From contig NZ_FOJG01000001.1 of NCBI RefSeq assembly GCF_900110835.1, forward strand, positions 879,022-943,021: 64,000 nt of DNA, read 5' to 3'. The DNA is from Chitinophaga arvensicola. GTDB lineage: Bacteria; Bacteroidota; Bacteroidia; Chitinophagales; Chitinophagaceae. Both the position numbers and the translations under genes were made by a program. Numbering within the stretch: position 1 is the stretch's first letter; the number at the start of each line of letters is the position of its first letter. The notes below the pieces were generated by a model. The model was not told where the DNA came from. It saw nothing but the letters and a program-made list of their open reading frames with translations, and ran no database searches. This document shows, piece by piece, positions 55,152 to 64,000 of this stretch.

Positions 55152-55229
55152 ATGAACGCATTATTTGTTTTATCACTTTTCGTTTTCGGCTACATGATCT
55201 ATGTACTGTTGAAACCTGAGAAATTCTGA
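55152..55229 (+). CDS. kdpF: K+-transporting ATPase subunit KdpF
   Basis: A 25-residue ORF: ALFVLSLFVFGYMIYVLLKP followed by EKF. One membrane helix ending in L-K-P-E-x, the KdpF pattern. It lies 52 bp before kdpA, as expected for the accessory subunit that stabilises the complex. Confidence 0.8.
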   Translation: MNALFVLSLFVFGYMIYVLLKPEKF

Positions 55230-55281
55230 TTGGAGTATCGCTCCCGCCTATACGCAAAAGCTTATTTAACTGACTATAGAA

Positions 55282-56994
55282 ATGACAACAGAAATTTTAG
55301 GCGTAATCGCCACCTACGGCATCACGCTGTTACTGGCCTGGCCACTGTCGAGATACATTGTAAAGGTATTCCGGGGTGAACGCACCTGGTCCGATTTTAT
55401 GTCGCCACTGGAGCGCCTTTTCTTTAAAATTTCCGGTATCAATCCTAAAGAGGAAATGGACTGGAAACAACATATGAAGGCGCTGCTCACCATCAACCTC
55501 GTGTGGTTTGTATACGCATTCTTTGCCCTGTTCTTCCAGGACAAACTGCCACTGAACCCGGATGGGAATCCCGGCCAGTCGGCCGATCTGGCGTTTAACA
55601 CCGCCATCAGCTTTGTAGTAAACTGCAACCTGCAACACTATTCAGGTGAAACTGGTGTTACTTATTTCACCCAGTTATTTGTACTGGCCTTCCTGCAGTT
55701 TGTGAGCGCCGCTACCGGTATTGCTGCACTGATCGTGGTTTTCAAAGCCATGAAAGAAAAAACGACCACTAAGTTGGGTAACTTCTGGGATATTTTCCTG
55801 AAAACGATTACCCGTATTTTATTGCCTATCAGCATTGTGATTGCACTCATCTTTGTTTTCAATGGTATGCCTGCCAGCTATGCCGGTAAGGAAGCCATTG
55901 TGTCCATGCAGGGCGATACTGTAAACGTATCACACGGACCCGTTGCAGGGTTTGTGGCGATCAAACACCTCGGAACCAATGGTGGTGGCTTCTTTGGCGC
56001 CAATTCCGCCCATCCGCTGGAAAATCCTAACTATGTTACCTGGATGACAGAAATGGTAGCACAGGTGATTATACCTATTGCCATGGTATTCGCGCTGGGT
56101 ATGTTTATCCAACGGCGAAAATTTGCGATGGTCATCTTCGGTATTATGACCATCGGGATGATCTGCCTGCTGATCCCTTCCATGCAGCAGGAAATGGCCG
56201 GTAATCCTGCCATTGCGCACATGGGTATACAACAGGCCACAGGGGCCATGGAAGGTAAGGAAGTGCGCTTTGGCGCCGCTGCTACGGGCTACTGGAGTAC
56301 CGTTACCACTATCATCTCTACGGGTTCTGTATGCGGCTGGCACGATAGCACCATGCCTATGACCGGTTTAATGCAGTTGCTCGGTATGATGCTGAACTGC
56401 CTGTATGGTGGTTGCGGCGTGGGTATCCTGAACTACTACATCTATATTATCATCGCAGTATTCATCTCTGGTCTCATGGTAGGCCGTACACCTGAATTTA
56501 TGGGGCATAAACTGGAAGCCCGGGAAGTAAAGATTGCAGCGATTATCACGTTGTTATCGCCTTTCCTGATCCTGGCCGGTACTGCTTTATCTGCATGGGT
56601 ACTCTCGCATCATCCGGATGCGGATTGGGCGGTGAAGCCATCCGCCTGGTTGAACAACCCGGGGTATCACGGTTTCTCTGAAATGCTGTATGAATATACT
56701 TCTGCCAATGCCAACAATGGTTCTGGTTTTGAGGGTCTGGGAGATGGAAATATTTTCTGGAACGTATCTACCGGCTTTGTACTGATCCTCGGCAGGTTCC
56801 TGCCGATCATAGGACCGGTAGCGATTGCAGGTCTGATGGCTTCCAAGAAGTATGTGCCTGAATCTGCCGGTACACTGAGAACGGACTCCATCACTTTTGG
56901 CGCCATGACTTTTGCAGTGATCGTAATCCTCACCGCTTTGTCTTATTTCCCTGCACTGGCACTGGGACCCATCGCAGAGTATTTTTCCCTGTAA
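55282..56994 (+). CDS. kdpA: K+-transporting ATPase subunit KdpA
   Basis: A 570-residue potassium channel-like subunit of the high-affinity Kdp pump. Four pore loops with the selectivity filter are visible, including NCNLQHYSGETGVTYFTQ, the KHLGTNGGGFFGANSAHP loop, STGSVCGWHDSTMPMTG and NNGSGFEGLGDGNIFWN. About ten membrane helices. It binds K+ and hands it to KdpB. Length matches the family. Confidence 0.97.
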   Translation: MTTEILGVIATYGITLLLAWPLSRYIVKVFRGERTWSDFMSPLERLFFKISGINPKEEMDWKQHMKALLTINLVWFVYAFFALFFQDKLPLNPDGNPGQSADLAFNTAISFVVNCNLQHYSGETGVTYFTQLFVLAFLQFVSAATGIAALIVVFKAMKEKTTTKLGNFWDIFLKTITRILLPISIVIALIFVFNGMPASYAGKEAIVSMQGDTVNVSHGPVAGFVAIKHLGTNGGGFFGANSAHPLENPNYVTWMTEMVAQVIIPIAMVFALGMFIQRRKFAMVIFGIMTIGMICLLIPSMQQEMAGNPAIAHMGIQQATGAMEGKEVRFGAAATGYWSTVTTIISTGSVCGWHDSTMPMTGLMQLLGMMLNCLYGGCGVGILNYYIYIIIAVFISGLMVGRTPEFMGHKLEAREVKIAAIITLLSPFLILAGTALSAWVLSHHPDADWAVKPSAWLNNPGYHGFSEMLYEYTSANANNGSGFEGLGDGNIFWNVSTGFVLILGRFLPIIGPVAIAGLMASKKYVPESAGTLRTDSITFGAMTFAVIVILTALSYFPALALGPIAEYFSL

Positions 56995-57014
56995 TATTTT
57001 AATGACTGACGACC

Positions 57015-59060
57015 ATGAAGCATGATAATAAATTGTTTCCGAAAGAACTGGTGATGGAAAGCCTGAAGCAGTCTTTCGTAAAACTGAATCCGAAACTGAT
57101 GATTAAAAACCCGGTGATGTTCACCGTGGAAATAGGTACTGCCGTAATGCTGATAGTGGCACTGTATGCGCTGTTTACCGGCAACAAAGAACAAGGCAGT
57201 GCTGCATATAACGTTTCTATTTTCCTGGTGCTTTTCCTCACCGTTATCTTTGCCAACTTCGCGGAAGCCATTGCGGAAGCGCGTGGTAAAGCACAAGCCG
57301 AAAGCTTGCGTAAAACGAGAGAAGAAACACCTGCGAAGAAAGTAGAACTGGTAGGTGAAATATTCACCAACGAAATCAAGATCGTATCTTCTTCTTCCCT
57401 TCGCAAAGGCGACATCTTCGTATGTGAGCCCGGTGATATTATTCCTGCCGATGGAGAAATTGTGCAGGGCCTGGCGAGCATCGACGAATCCGCTATCACC
57501 GGTGAAAGTGCGCCGGTGATCCGGGAAGCCGGTGGCGATAAATCCAGTGTGGTAGGCGGTACAAAGGTATTGTCTGATCATATTAAAGTACGGGTAAGCA
57601 CAGAACCGGGAGAATCTTTCCTGGATAAAATGATTGCCCTCGTAGAAGGCGCCAGCAGACAGAAAACACCCAATGAAATTGCACTGACGATCCTGCTGGC
57701 CAGCTTTACCCTGGTGTTTATCATTGTATGTGTAACGCTGAAACCATTTGCCGACTACGCCCAGACGCCCATTACTATAGCGGCCTTTATTTCCCTGTTT
57801 GTATGTCTGATTCCCACTACTATCGGCGGTTTATTATCAGCCATCGGTATTGCGGGAATGGACCGTGCCCTGAGAGCCAACGTGATTACCAAATCCGGTA
57901 AGGCCGTAGAAACTGCCGGTGATATTGATGTGCTGTTGCTGGATAAAACCGGTACCATCACCATCGGTAACCGCAAGGCCACTAACTTCTATGCAACCAA
58001 CGGTGTAGCTACGGCAGACTTTATCCGCCTCTGCGCCTTAAGTTCTTTATCCGATGAAACACCGGAAGGTAAGTCTATCGTAGAACTGGCCGGCAAGGAA
58101 GTGGTGAGCAAATTATCCGTAAGTGGCGCCAGCCTGGTGAAATTCACCGCTGAAACCCGCAGCAGTGGTATCGACTTGCCGGATGGTAGCCGCATTCGTA
58201 AAGGTGCTTACGACGCCATCCGCCGCCTGGCAGAAAGAGAAGGATTTACTTTCCCCGCAGAAACGCTGGCCAAAGTAGAATCTATTTCCAACGACGGTGG
58301 TACACCACTGGTAGTAGCATTGAACAGCAAAGTACAGGGCGTTATTGAACTGCAGGATATCATCAAACCTGGTATCAGTGAACGTTTCGACCGCCTGCGT
58401 AGAATGGGAGTGAAAACGGTAATGGTAACCGGTGATAACCCACTGACTGCAAAATATATTGCTACCAAAGCGGGTGTAGACGACTTCATCGCAGAAGCGA
58501 AGCCCGAAGATAAAATGAGTTATATCCGCAAAGAGCAGAACGAAGGCCGTCTTGTAGCGATGATGGGCGACGGTACCAACGATGCGCCTGCCCTGGCCCA
58601 GGCCGATGTAGGTGTGGCGATGAACAGCGGTACACAGGCTGCCAAAGAAGCCGGTAACATGGTGGATCTGGACAACGACCCTACCAAGCTGATTGAAATC
58701 GTGGAAATCGGAAAGCAGTTGCTGATGACACGTGGTACACTTACCACTTTCTCTATCGCTAACGACGTGGCCAAATATTTCGCGATTGTGCCTGCGCTGT
58801 TTGTGACTTCTATCCCCGCTTTGCAGGGTATCAATATCATGAAGCTGCATAGCCCTGAAACGGCCATCCTCAGTGCGGTGATCTTCAATGCGATCATCAT
58901 CCCGATGCTGATCCCACTGGCCCTGCGCGGCGTGGCTTACAAGCCTATCGGCGCCAGTGCGTTGCTTCGCCGCAACCTGCTGATCTATGGCGTAGGTGGT
59001 ATCATCGCTCCTTTCATCGGCATCAAGCTGATTGATATGCTGATTGCGCTTTTTATGTAA
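57015..59060 (+). CDS. kdpB: K+-transporting ATPase subunit KdpB
   Basis: A 681-residue P-type ATPase subunit. Motifs are ITGESAPV (TGES loop with the Ser that is phosphorylated for inhibition in E. coli), [15 protein letters not shown] (phosphorylated Asp), [13 protein letters not shown] and [20 protein letters not shown]. Seven membrane helices. It provides the energy for K+ uptake together with KdpA and KdpC. It starts 20 bp after kdpA. Confidence 0.97.
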   Translation: MKHDNKLFPKELVMESLKQSFVKLNPKLMIKNPVMFTVEIGTAVMLIVALYALFTGNKEQGSAAYNVSIFLVLFLTVIFANFAEAIAEARGKAQAESLRKTREETPAKKVELVGEIFTNEIKIVSSSSLRKGDIFVCEPGDIIPADGEIVQGLASIDESAITGESAPVIREAGGDKSSVVGGTKVLSDHIKVRVSTEPGESFLDKMIALVEGASRQKTPNEIALTILLASFTLVFIIVCVTLKPFADYAQTPITIAAFISLFVCLIPTTIGGLLSAIGIAGMDRALRANVITKSGKAVETAGDIDVLLLDKTGTITIGNRKATNFYATNGVATADFIRLCALSSLSDETPEGKSIVELAGKEVVSKLSVSGASLVKFTAETRSSGIDLPDGSRIRKGAYDAIRRLAEREGFTFPAETLAKVESISNDGGTPLVVALNSKVQGVIELQDIIKPGISERFDRLRRMGVKTVMVTGDNPLTAKYIATKAGVDDFIAEAKPEDKMSYIRKEQNEGRLVAMMGDGTNDAPALAQADVGVAMNSGTQAAKEAGNMVDLDNDPTKLIEIVEIGKQLLMTRGTLTTFSIANDVAKYFAIVPALFVTSIPALQGINIMKLHSPETAILSAVIFNAIIIPMLIPLALRGVAYKPIGASALLRRNLLIYGVGGIIAPFIGIKLIDMLIALFM

Positions 59061-59085
59061 TTCTAACTGGTTAAAATTTAAAGAG

Positions 59086-59649
59086 ATGAAAAAGTATCTT
59101 TTGCCTTCTATAAAGCTCACTGCATTACTCGTTTTGTTATTGGGCGGATTATATCCGTTGTTCCTGGCAGGCGTGGCTAAACTGGCTCCCGGTAAAGGCG
59201 ATGGTATCAAAGTAACACACAATGGCCGCGTGGTAGGCTATGAAAATATTGCACAAAAATTCAGTGACGATAAATACTTTCAGCCCCGTCCGTCTACGGT
59301 AGATTATAATGCTGCCGGTTCCGGTGGTTCCAATAAAGCTGCCGGTAACCCTGATTATTTGAAAACTGTACAGGAAAGAATTGATTCCTTTATGGTGCAT
59401 AACCCGGATGTGAAAAAATCGGATATTCCGGCAGAACTGGTCACTGCTTCTGCGAGTGGACTGGACCCGCACCTCACGCCTGCTGCGGCTTATGTGCAGG
59501 TGCCACGCGTAGCTAAGTTAAGAAACATCCCTGCTGATAAACTGAAACAATTAATCGATGCCAACACGAAAGGCCCTTTAATGGGACTGTTTGGGTTGTC
59601 TACCGTAAATGTGCTGAAATTAAACATCGCACTGGACGACCTGAAATAG
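59086..59649 (+). CDS. kdpC: K+-transporting ATPase subunit KdpC
   Basis: A 187-residue single-pass membrane subunit. The ATG at 59086 gives a membrane helix (KLTALLVLLLGGLYPLFLAG). Family blocks are QKFSDDKYFQPRPSTVDYNA, SASGLDPHLTPAAAYVQVPR and LFGLSTVNVLKLNIALD. It stabilises nucleotide binding by KdpB. It is 25 bp after kdpB. Confidence 0.97.
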   Translation: MKKYLLPSIKLTALLVLLLGGLYPLFLAGVAKLAPGKGDGIKVTHNGRVVGYENIAQKFSDDKYFQPRPSTVDYNAAGSGGSNKAAGNPDYLKTVQERIDSFMVHNPDVKKSDIPAELVTASASGLDPHLTPAAAYVQVPRVAKLRNIPADKLKQLIDANTKGPLMGLFGLSTVNVLKLNIALDDLK

Positions 59650-59708
59650 ATTGCCGTCCTCTTATCCTTTGCCTCATGAACGTCTTATGAAAAAACCGCT
59701 GACTTTAA

Positions 59709-59738
59709 ACTGGTAGTCTGTCGCAGCAGATTACCAGT
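59709..59738 (+). other. Intercistronic hairpin between kdpC and the porin
   Basis: ACTGGTA pairs with TACCAGT and an inner TCTG pairs with CAG-AGA. There is no T-run. It may separate expression of the pump from the downstream genes. Confidence 0.35.
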
Positions 59739-59771
59739 CATTGTACCATCACTGAACCTATATATTTAAAA

Positions 59772-60854
59772 ATGAAGAAGATTTTATTACTGGCCGGGGC
59801 CCTGGCAGCAGCTATTACTATGTTCGCTCAGGAAGCTCCTTCCCAGGAAAAAGAGAAAGGAAAAGTCACCTTTTCCGGCTATGCCGAAGCATACTACAGT
59901 TATGATCTGAACAATCCGGCCAATCATACCAAACCGGGATTTCTGTACAACTTCAACCGTCATAATGAACTGAACCTGAACCTGGCGATGGTAAAGGCCA
60001 ACTACAGCTCCGACCGGATACGTGCCAACGTTGGCTTGATGGCGGGAACCTATCCACAATACAATCTCGCCGCAGAACCCACGCTCATGCAATATGTATA
60101 TGAAGCCAACGTAGGTATTCGTATAGGCAAAAACGTTTGGCTTGATGCGGGTGTGATGCCTGCGCACATCGGCTTCGAAAGCGCTATCGGAAAAGATTGT
60201 CCTACGCTTACCCGGAGCATGCTGGCAGAGAATTCCCCTTACTATGAAACCGGTGCAAAAGTAACCTGGACACCTAACGACAAATGGTCTTTTGCCGCCA
60301 TGTACCTGAACGGATGGCAGCGGATAAAGAAAGTGGATGGTAATCAGACTCCTGCTTTTGGTACCCAGATCACCTTCAAGCCAACGGATAAAATATTGTT
60401 GAACTGGAGTACCTATATCGGTAATGATCTCCCGGACAGCATACGCCAGATGCGCTATTTTAATAATGTTTATGGTACCTTTAGTATAACAGATAAATTC
60501 AGTTTAATCGGCGGACTAGACTACGGATTACAACAGAAAGCCAAAGGTTCATCCGACTTCAACAGCTGGTATAGTCCTATTGTGATAGCCCGGTATGCGT
60601 TTACAGATAAATTCGCCATGGCAGGCCGTGTGGAGTATTATAACGATGAACATGGCGTAGTGATCAACAGCGGTACGCCAAACGGTTTTCAGACCACCGG
60701 CTACTCCCTGAACCTCGATTTTACACCGGTAGATCATGTGATGTTCCGGCTGGAGGGCAGAACATTTAACGGGAAAGACAAAACATTTATAAAAGGAACA
60801 GAAGTGAAAAATACCAGTACCGCTATCACTGCTTCGCTGGCAGTATGGTTCTAA
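59772..60854 (+). CDS. Putative outer-membrane porin (bbp2/OmpL-like)
   Basis: A 360-residue beta-barrel with signal peptide (MKKILLLAGALAAAITMFA, then Q). Recurrent amphipathic strands and aromatic girdles (FSGYAEAYYSYDLNNPANHT, ELNLNLAMVKANYSSDRIRA, DAGVMPAHIGFESAIGKDCP) and a final strand ending in Phe (AVWF) fit the PF07642-type porins. Placed between kdpC and the kdp sensors, it probably lets K+ cross the outer membrane (inference). The sensor gene starts 7 bp later. Confidence 0.9.
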   Translation: MKKILLLAGALAAAITMFAQEAPSQEKEKGKVTFSGYAEAYYSYDLNNPANHTKPGFLYNFNRHNELNLNLAMVKANYSSDRIRANVGLMAGTYPQYNLAAEPTLMQYVYEANVGIRIGKNVWLDAGVMPAHIGFESAIGKDCPTLTRSMLAENSPYYETGAKVTWTPNDKWSFAAMYLNGWQRIKKVDGNQTPAFGTQITFKPTDKILLNWSTYIGNDLPDSIRQMRYFNNVYGTFSITDKFSLIGGLDYGLQQKAKGSSDFNSWYSPIVIARYAFTDKFAMAGRVEYYNDEHGVVINSGTPNGFQTTGYSLNLDFTPVDHVMFRLEGRTFNGKDKTFIKGTEVKNTSTAITASLAVWF

Positions 60855-60861
60855 TGAAATA

Positions 60862-61989
60862 ATGATGGCAGATAAAGAACAGTCCGTACAGCATTTCCTG
60901 AACCTGGCCAATCGTGCCGGAAGAGGTAAGTTTAAAATCTACATCGGCATGAGTGCCGGTGTAGGTAAAACTTACCGCATGTTGCAGGAAGCACATGCCA
61001 TGTTAAGAAATGGGGTGAATATCCAGATCGGGTATATCGAAACCCATGGGCGCACAGAAACACATGCCCTGCTGGATGGATTGCCCCAGATACCGCGCCG
61101 GCAGGTATTCTACAAAGGCAAGATGCTGGAAGAAATGGACCTTTCCACCATCCTGCTGTTGTCGCCGGATTGGGTAGTGGTAGATGAACTCGCGCACAGT
61201 AATATCCCCGGCTCAAAAAATGAAAAGCGCTGGCAGGATGTGGTGGATCTGCTGAACGCAGGGATCAATATTATTTCTGCGGTGAACATTCAGCATATTG
61301 AAAGCATTAACCTGGAAGTAAAGTCCATTACTGGTGTAGAAGTACAGGAACGCATTCCTGACCTGGTGCTGCAAATGGCCGATGAGGTAGTAAACATCGA
61401 TCTCACCGCCGATGAGCTGATCACGCGTTTGAAAGAAGGCAAGATCTATGACCGTTCCAAAGTAGAGAGCGCCCTCAGTAATTTTTTTCAGGCCGATAAA
61501 ATTCTACAGCTGCGGGAGCTGGCGTTGAAAGAAGTGACTACTCAAGTGGAGAGGAAGGTTGAAACTGAGATCCCGCGTAATTTGCAGATGCGGCATGAAA
61601 GTTTCCTGGCTTGTATTTCCACCAACGACGAAGTAGCGCGGAAAGTGATCCGTAAAACAGCCCGACTGGCCGCTTACTATCATGCCGATTGGTTTGTGCT
61701 GTATGTGCAAACGCCTGGCGAGAGTGCGGATAAAATAGCCCTGGCTGCCCAACGTCATCTTATTAATAACCTGAAACTGGCTACAGAACTGGGTGCAGAA
61801 GTAATACAGGAACATAACGCCAAAGTTTCAGAAGCGATCATTAACATTGCATTGGAGAAAAGGGTCACCACTATTTGTATGGGAAAACCGCATATCAGTC
61901 TTTTCCGTATCATTTTGCGTACGAATGTGTTTAACCAGTTGCTGAAAACACTTTCTGCGAACGATATTGACATTATCATATTATCATGA
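60862..61989 (+). CDS. Truncated KdpD sensor (KdpD ATP-binding plus USP-like domain)
   Basis: A 375-residue protein equal to the cytoplasmic N-terminal part of KdpD. It has the Walker A GMSAGVGKTYRMLQEAHAML, the Walker B region WVVVDELAHSNIPGSKNEKR and AVNIQHIESINLEVKSITGV, then a universal-stress-protein-like domain (ACISTNDEVARKVIRKTARL; CMGKPHISLFRIILRTNVFN). No membrane helices or kinase core are present. The kinase is encoded by the next gene, which overlaps by an ATGA, so this is a split KdpD. A second ATG at 60865 is equally possible as start. Confidence 0.93.
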   Translation: MMADKEQSVQHFLNLANRAGRGKFKIYIGMSAGVGKTYRMLQEAHAMLRNGVNIQIGYIETHGRTETHALLDGLPQIPRRQVFYKGKMLEEMDLSTILLLSPDWVVVDELAHSNIPGSKNEKRWQDVVDLLNAGINIISAVNIQHIESINLEVKSITGVEVQERIPDLVLQMADEVVNIDLTADELITRLKEGKIYDRSKVESALSNFFQADKILQLRELALKEVTTQVERKVETEIPRNLQMRHESFLACISTNDEVARKVIRKTARLAAYYHADWFVLYVQTPGESADKIALAAQRHLINNLKLATELGAEVIQEHNAKVSEAIINIALEKRVTTICMGKPHISLFRIILRTNVFNQLLKTLSANDIDIIILS

Positions 61990-63680
61990 GTACGTTCAGA
62001 ATAAAAACAAAGATCACGCTCGGCGTATTGTTCCTCTACATCATGCTATTGGTGGTGAGTATACTGGGCTATTACTATCTGAACCGCCTGAACGAAAAGG
62101 CGAAATTTATCCTGAAGGATAACTATGAATCGCTGGAGTATTCCAAGAATATGCTGGTGGCTTTGGAAGACCTGCCCGCCCACCGTGCAGCGGCGATGCA
62201 AACATTTTCCCTTAACCTCAGCAGGCAACAGGCCAACGTAACGGAGCGGGGAGAAAAAGATGCGACTGCAGCAGTAGCCCGCATCTTTGTGTTGTTACAG
62301 AAAGATTCTACAGTAGATGTCAGCGCGATTAAAAAGAACATCTATACCATTATGGATCTTAACATGGCAGCGATTGTGGGGAAGAATGAAAAGGTAAAGA
62401 AAACGGCAGATAACGCCCTGCTTTATATTGCTATCATCAGCGGACTGTGTTTCGTACTCGGCTTTACCTTTGTGTATAATTTCCCGGGGTATATCGCCAA
62501 CCCTATCCATGCGCTCACAGAAGGGATCAAAGGCATTGCCAACAAGCAATACAGCAAACGGTTGTACTTCAAAACCGGTGATGAATTCGGCGATCTGGCT
62601 ACAGCTTTTAATACCATGGCACAGCGGCTCGATGAATATGAGCATAGCAACCTGGCGCGGATTATGTTTGAAAAACAACGTGCAGAAGCCGTGATCAGCA
62701 GTCTGAAAGATGCTACCATCGGGTTTGACGTCAATAACATTATCCTGTTTGCTAATACCCCTGCTTTGCAGTTGCTCAATATACCCGAAAAAGAACTGAT
62801 CGGACAGGCAGCCGGCGATATTTCCAAGCGCAACGACCTGCTGCGTTTCCTGATTAATACCGCCGAAACAGCACCACTCAAAATAGTGGTCGATGGCAAA
62901 GAGTGTTTCTTTACCCGTGAAACAACGGATATAAAACATGAAGAAAAGCGTATAGGCTACGTCGTTATTCTGAGAAATATTACCACTTTCAAAGAACAGG
63001 ATATTGCCAAAACACACTTTATCGCCACCATTTCACATGAACTGAAAACGCCGCTGGCCGCATCTGACTTCAGTATCAAGTTACTGGAAGATGAAAGGAC
63101 CGGCACGCTTAGTACCGAGCAAAAAGAATTGGTGGACAGTCTTAAACAGGACAACCGGCGCATGATCAAAATTGTGAGTGAATTGCTGGACCTGTCGCAG
63201 GTAGAAAGCGGAAATATACAGCTGCAGCCACAACCCGTGGCGGCGTTGAATATTGTGCAATACGCCATGGATACCGTACAAAAACAGGCCGCACAACGGG
63301 AAATTAACATCCGCACCCAGGTGTCGGATACCTTACCTAAAGTATTGGCGGATGTGGAGAAGACTGCGTGGGTGCTGGTAAACCTGCTCACCAATGCGAT
63401 CCGTTATTCTGCGCATGGATCAGCCATTGATCTAACGGTAACGCCTACTGGCACAGAGATGCTGTCTTTTGTAGTACAGGATTATGGAAAAGGTATCCCG
63501 GAAGCCTTCCGGGGCAAAATCTTTGAACGTTTTTTCCAGGTACCCGGTATGAAAGGACAGGGAAATGGGCTGGGACTGGCTATTTCAAAGGAATTTATAG
63601 AGGCGCAGGGCGGCATTATCGGTGTGAATAGCGAAGAAGGAAAAGGCAGCCAGTTTTATTTCACATTGCCGGAAGCATAA
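61986..63680 (+). CDS. HAMP/PAS sensor histidine kinase of the kdp system
   Basis: A 564-residue kinase. Two membrane helices (LGVLFLYIMLLVVSILGYYY and YIAIISGLCFVLGFTFVYNF) flank a small periplasmic region. A HAMP domain (PIHALTEGIKGIANKQYSKR), a PAS domain (FDVNNIILFANTPALQLLNI), the H-box FIATISHELKTPLAA and the ATPase domain (NLLTNAIRYS, DYGKGIPEAF, GQGNGLGLAISKEF) follow. It overlaps the KdpD-like gene and probably forms a complex with that sensor. There is no receiver domain; the partner regulator may be the partial gene on the right edge. Confidence 0.93.
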   Translation: MSTFRIKTKITLGVLFLYIMLLVVSILGYYYLNRLNEKAKFILKDNYESLEYSKNMLVALEDLPAHRAAAMQTFSLNLSRQQANVTERGEKDATAAVARIFVLLQKDSTVDVSAIKKNIYTIMDLNMAAIVGKNEKVKKTADNALLYIAIISGLCFVLGFTFVYNFPGYIANPIHALTEGIKGIANKQYSKRLYFKTGDEFGDLATAFNTMAQRLDEYEHSNLARIMFEKQRAEAVISSLKDATIGFDVNNIILFANTPALQLLNIPEKELIGQAAGDISKRNDLLRFLINTAETAPLKIVVDGKECFFTRETTDIKHEEKRIGYVVILRNITTFKEQDIAKTHFIATISHELKTPLAASDFSIKLLEDERTGTLSTEQKELVDSLKQDNRRMIKIVSELLDLSQVESGNIQLQPQPVAALNIVQYAMDTVQKQAAQREINIRTQVSDTLPKVLADVEKTAWVLVNLLTNAIRYSAHGSAIDLTVTPTGTEMLSFVVQDYGKGIPEAFRGKIFERFFQVPGMKGQGNGLGLAISKEFIEAQGGIIGVNSEEGKGSQFYFTLPEA

Positions 63681-63684
63681 TAAA

Positions 63685-64000
63685 TTATTTTTCTCCTTCT
63701 ATTTCGTTGATGTGCGCTTTGATAAGGTGTACATGTTTAAAATAGATATCAGTTATTTCCCTGAGCCTGACGGGAATGGTATCAAGATTTTCTTCCCGCC
63801 GCGTATCCCGCTCAATGGTATGGGCTACGTCGGAGGCATATTGCATCCCTGCCATGTTCAGGTTGAATTTCATCTGGTGAGCCAGCATAAATAATGGTTC
63901 CCAGTTTTTTTCTTCCAGTAACCGTTTCATTTCGGTAAATTTTGCGGGTACACTGTCCAGCAATTCTTCCAGCAGTATTTTCACATGTTCCCGTTCGCCG
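63685..64000 (-). CDS. C-terminal HPt domain of a signalling protein (partial)
   Basis: The minus-strand frame stays open to the window edge, so the N-terminal part is missing. The visible ~105 residues form an HPt bundle with the phosphorylatable His in MLAHQMKFNLNMAGM, and a C-terminal helix DIYFKHVHLIKAHINEIEGE. It converges with the histidine kinase gene (4-bp gap). It could be a response regulator with a C-terminal HPt, possibly the regulator of the kdp set, but that part lies outside the window. Confidence 0.7.
   Translation of the reverse strand, partial: GEREHVKILLEELLDSVPAKFTEMKRLLEEKNWEPLFMLAHQMKFNLNMAGMQYASDVAHTIERDTRREENLDTIPVRLREITDIYFKHVHLIKAHINEIEGEK

Noticed and set aside
58113..59222. 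369-codon minus-strand frame across kdpB and kdpC
   Set aside because: Long but fully antisense to two conserved kdp genes; His-rich composition typical of a shadow frame.

Overview
The window reads as a chromosomal segment of a Bacteroidota bacterium, most likely a Chitinophaga-like member of the Chitinophagaceae (inference from gene content; no rRNA or phylogenetic marker was tested). Supporting signs are a SusC/SusD pair with a GH31 enzyme, a type IX secretion C-terminal sorting domain, many lipoproteins and outer-membrane proteins, and the Bacteroidota -7 promoter motif TAnnTTTG directly upstream of about ten genes. I see no tRNA, rRNA, CRISPR array, prophage or insertion sequence.

Layout. 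1-2322: 3' end of a repetitive secreted surface protein. 2486-11592: a glycan-uptake locus (GH31, SusD, SusC and a SusR-like TPR regulator, all on the minus strand), with a 20-bp palindrome on the susC promoter. 11719-13350: NlpE-like and phytase-like lipoproteins. 13505-16222: two ferritin-like proteins, a 50-residue membrane protein and a DUF2383 four-helix protein, which look like a stress set. 16644-22805: thiamine operon thiS-thiC-thiE/tenI-thiD-thiE-thiG-thiH behind a TPP riboswitch; thiF is not present. 23033-27751: small envelope genes, a sterol desaturase family enzyme, dnaN and an aminotransferase. 27950-34896: tandem TetR regulators followed by a TolC/MFP/RND efflux system. 36040-42079: NAD salvage (NMN adenylyltransferase-Nudix, nicotinamide phosphoribosyltransferase), an unusual nucleotidyltransferase-like/methyltransferase fusion, two small HTH genes and an NrtR-type regulator. 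42092-49789: mixed housekeeping genes (M28 peptidase, gcvT, comB, reductase, AraC, MBL-fold protein) with three copies of an intergenic element. 50015-54421: SWIM/SNF2 helicase and an MntA/HepT toxin-antitoxin pair. 54693-64000: kdp potassium-uptake operon with a split KdpD sensor, behind a candidate sigma-54 promoter.

The observations most worth checking are: the methyltransferase fusion beside the NAD salvage genes; a repeated 3'-UTR/terminator element found three times exactly at stop codons; the sigma-54 promoter with phased upstream repeats ahead of kdp; a hairpin that holds the thiS start codon downstream of the TPP aptamer; and an M28 peptidase whose catalytic glutamate is replaced by lysine.
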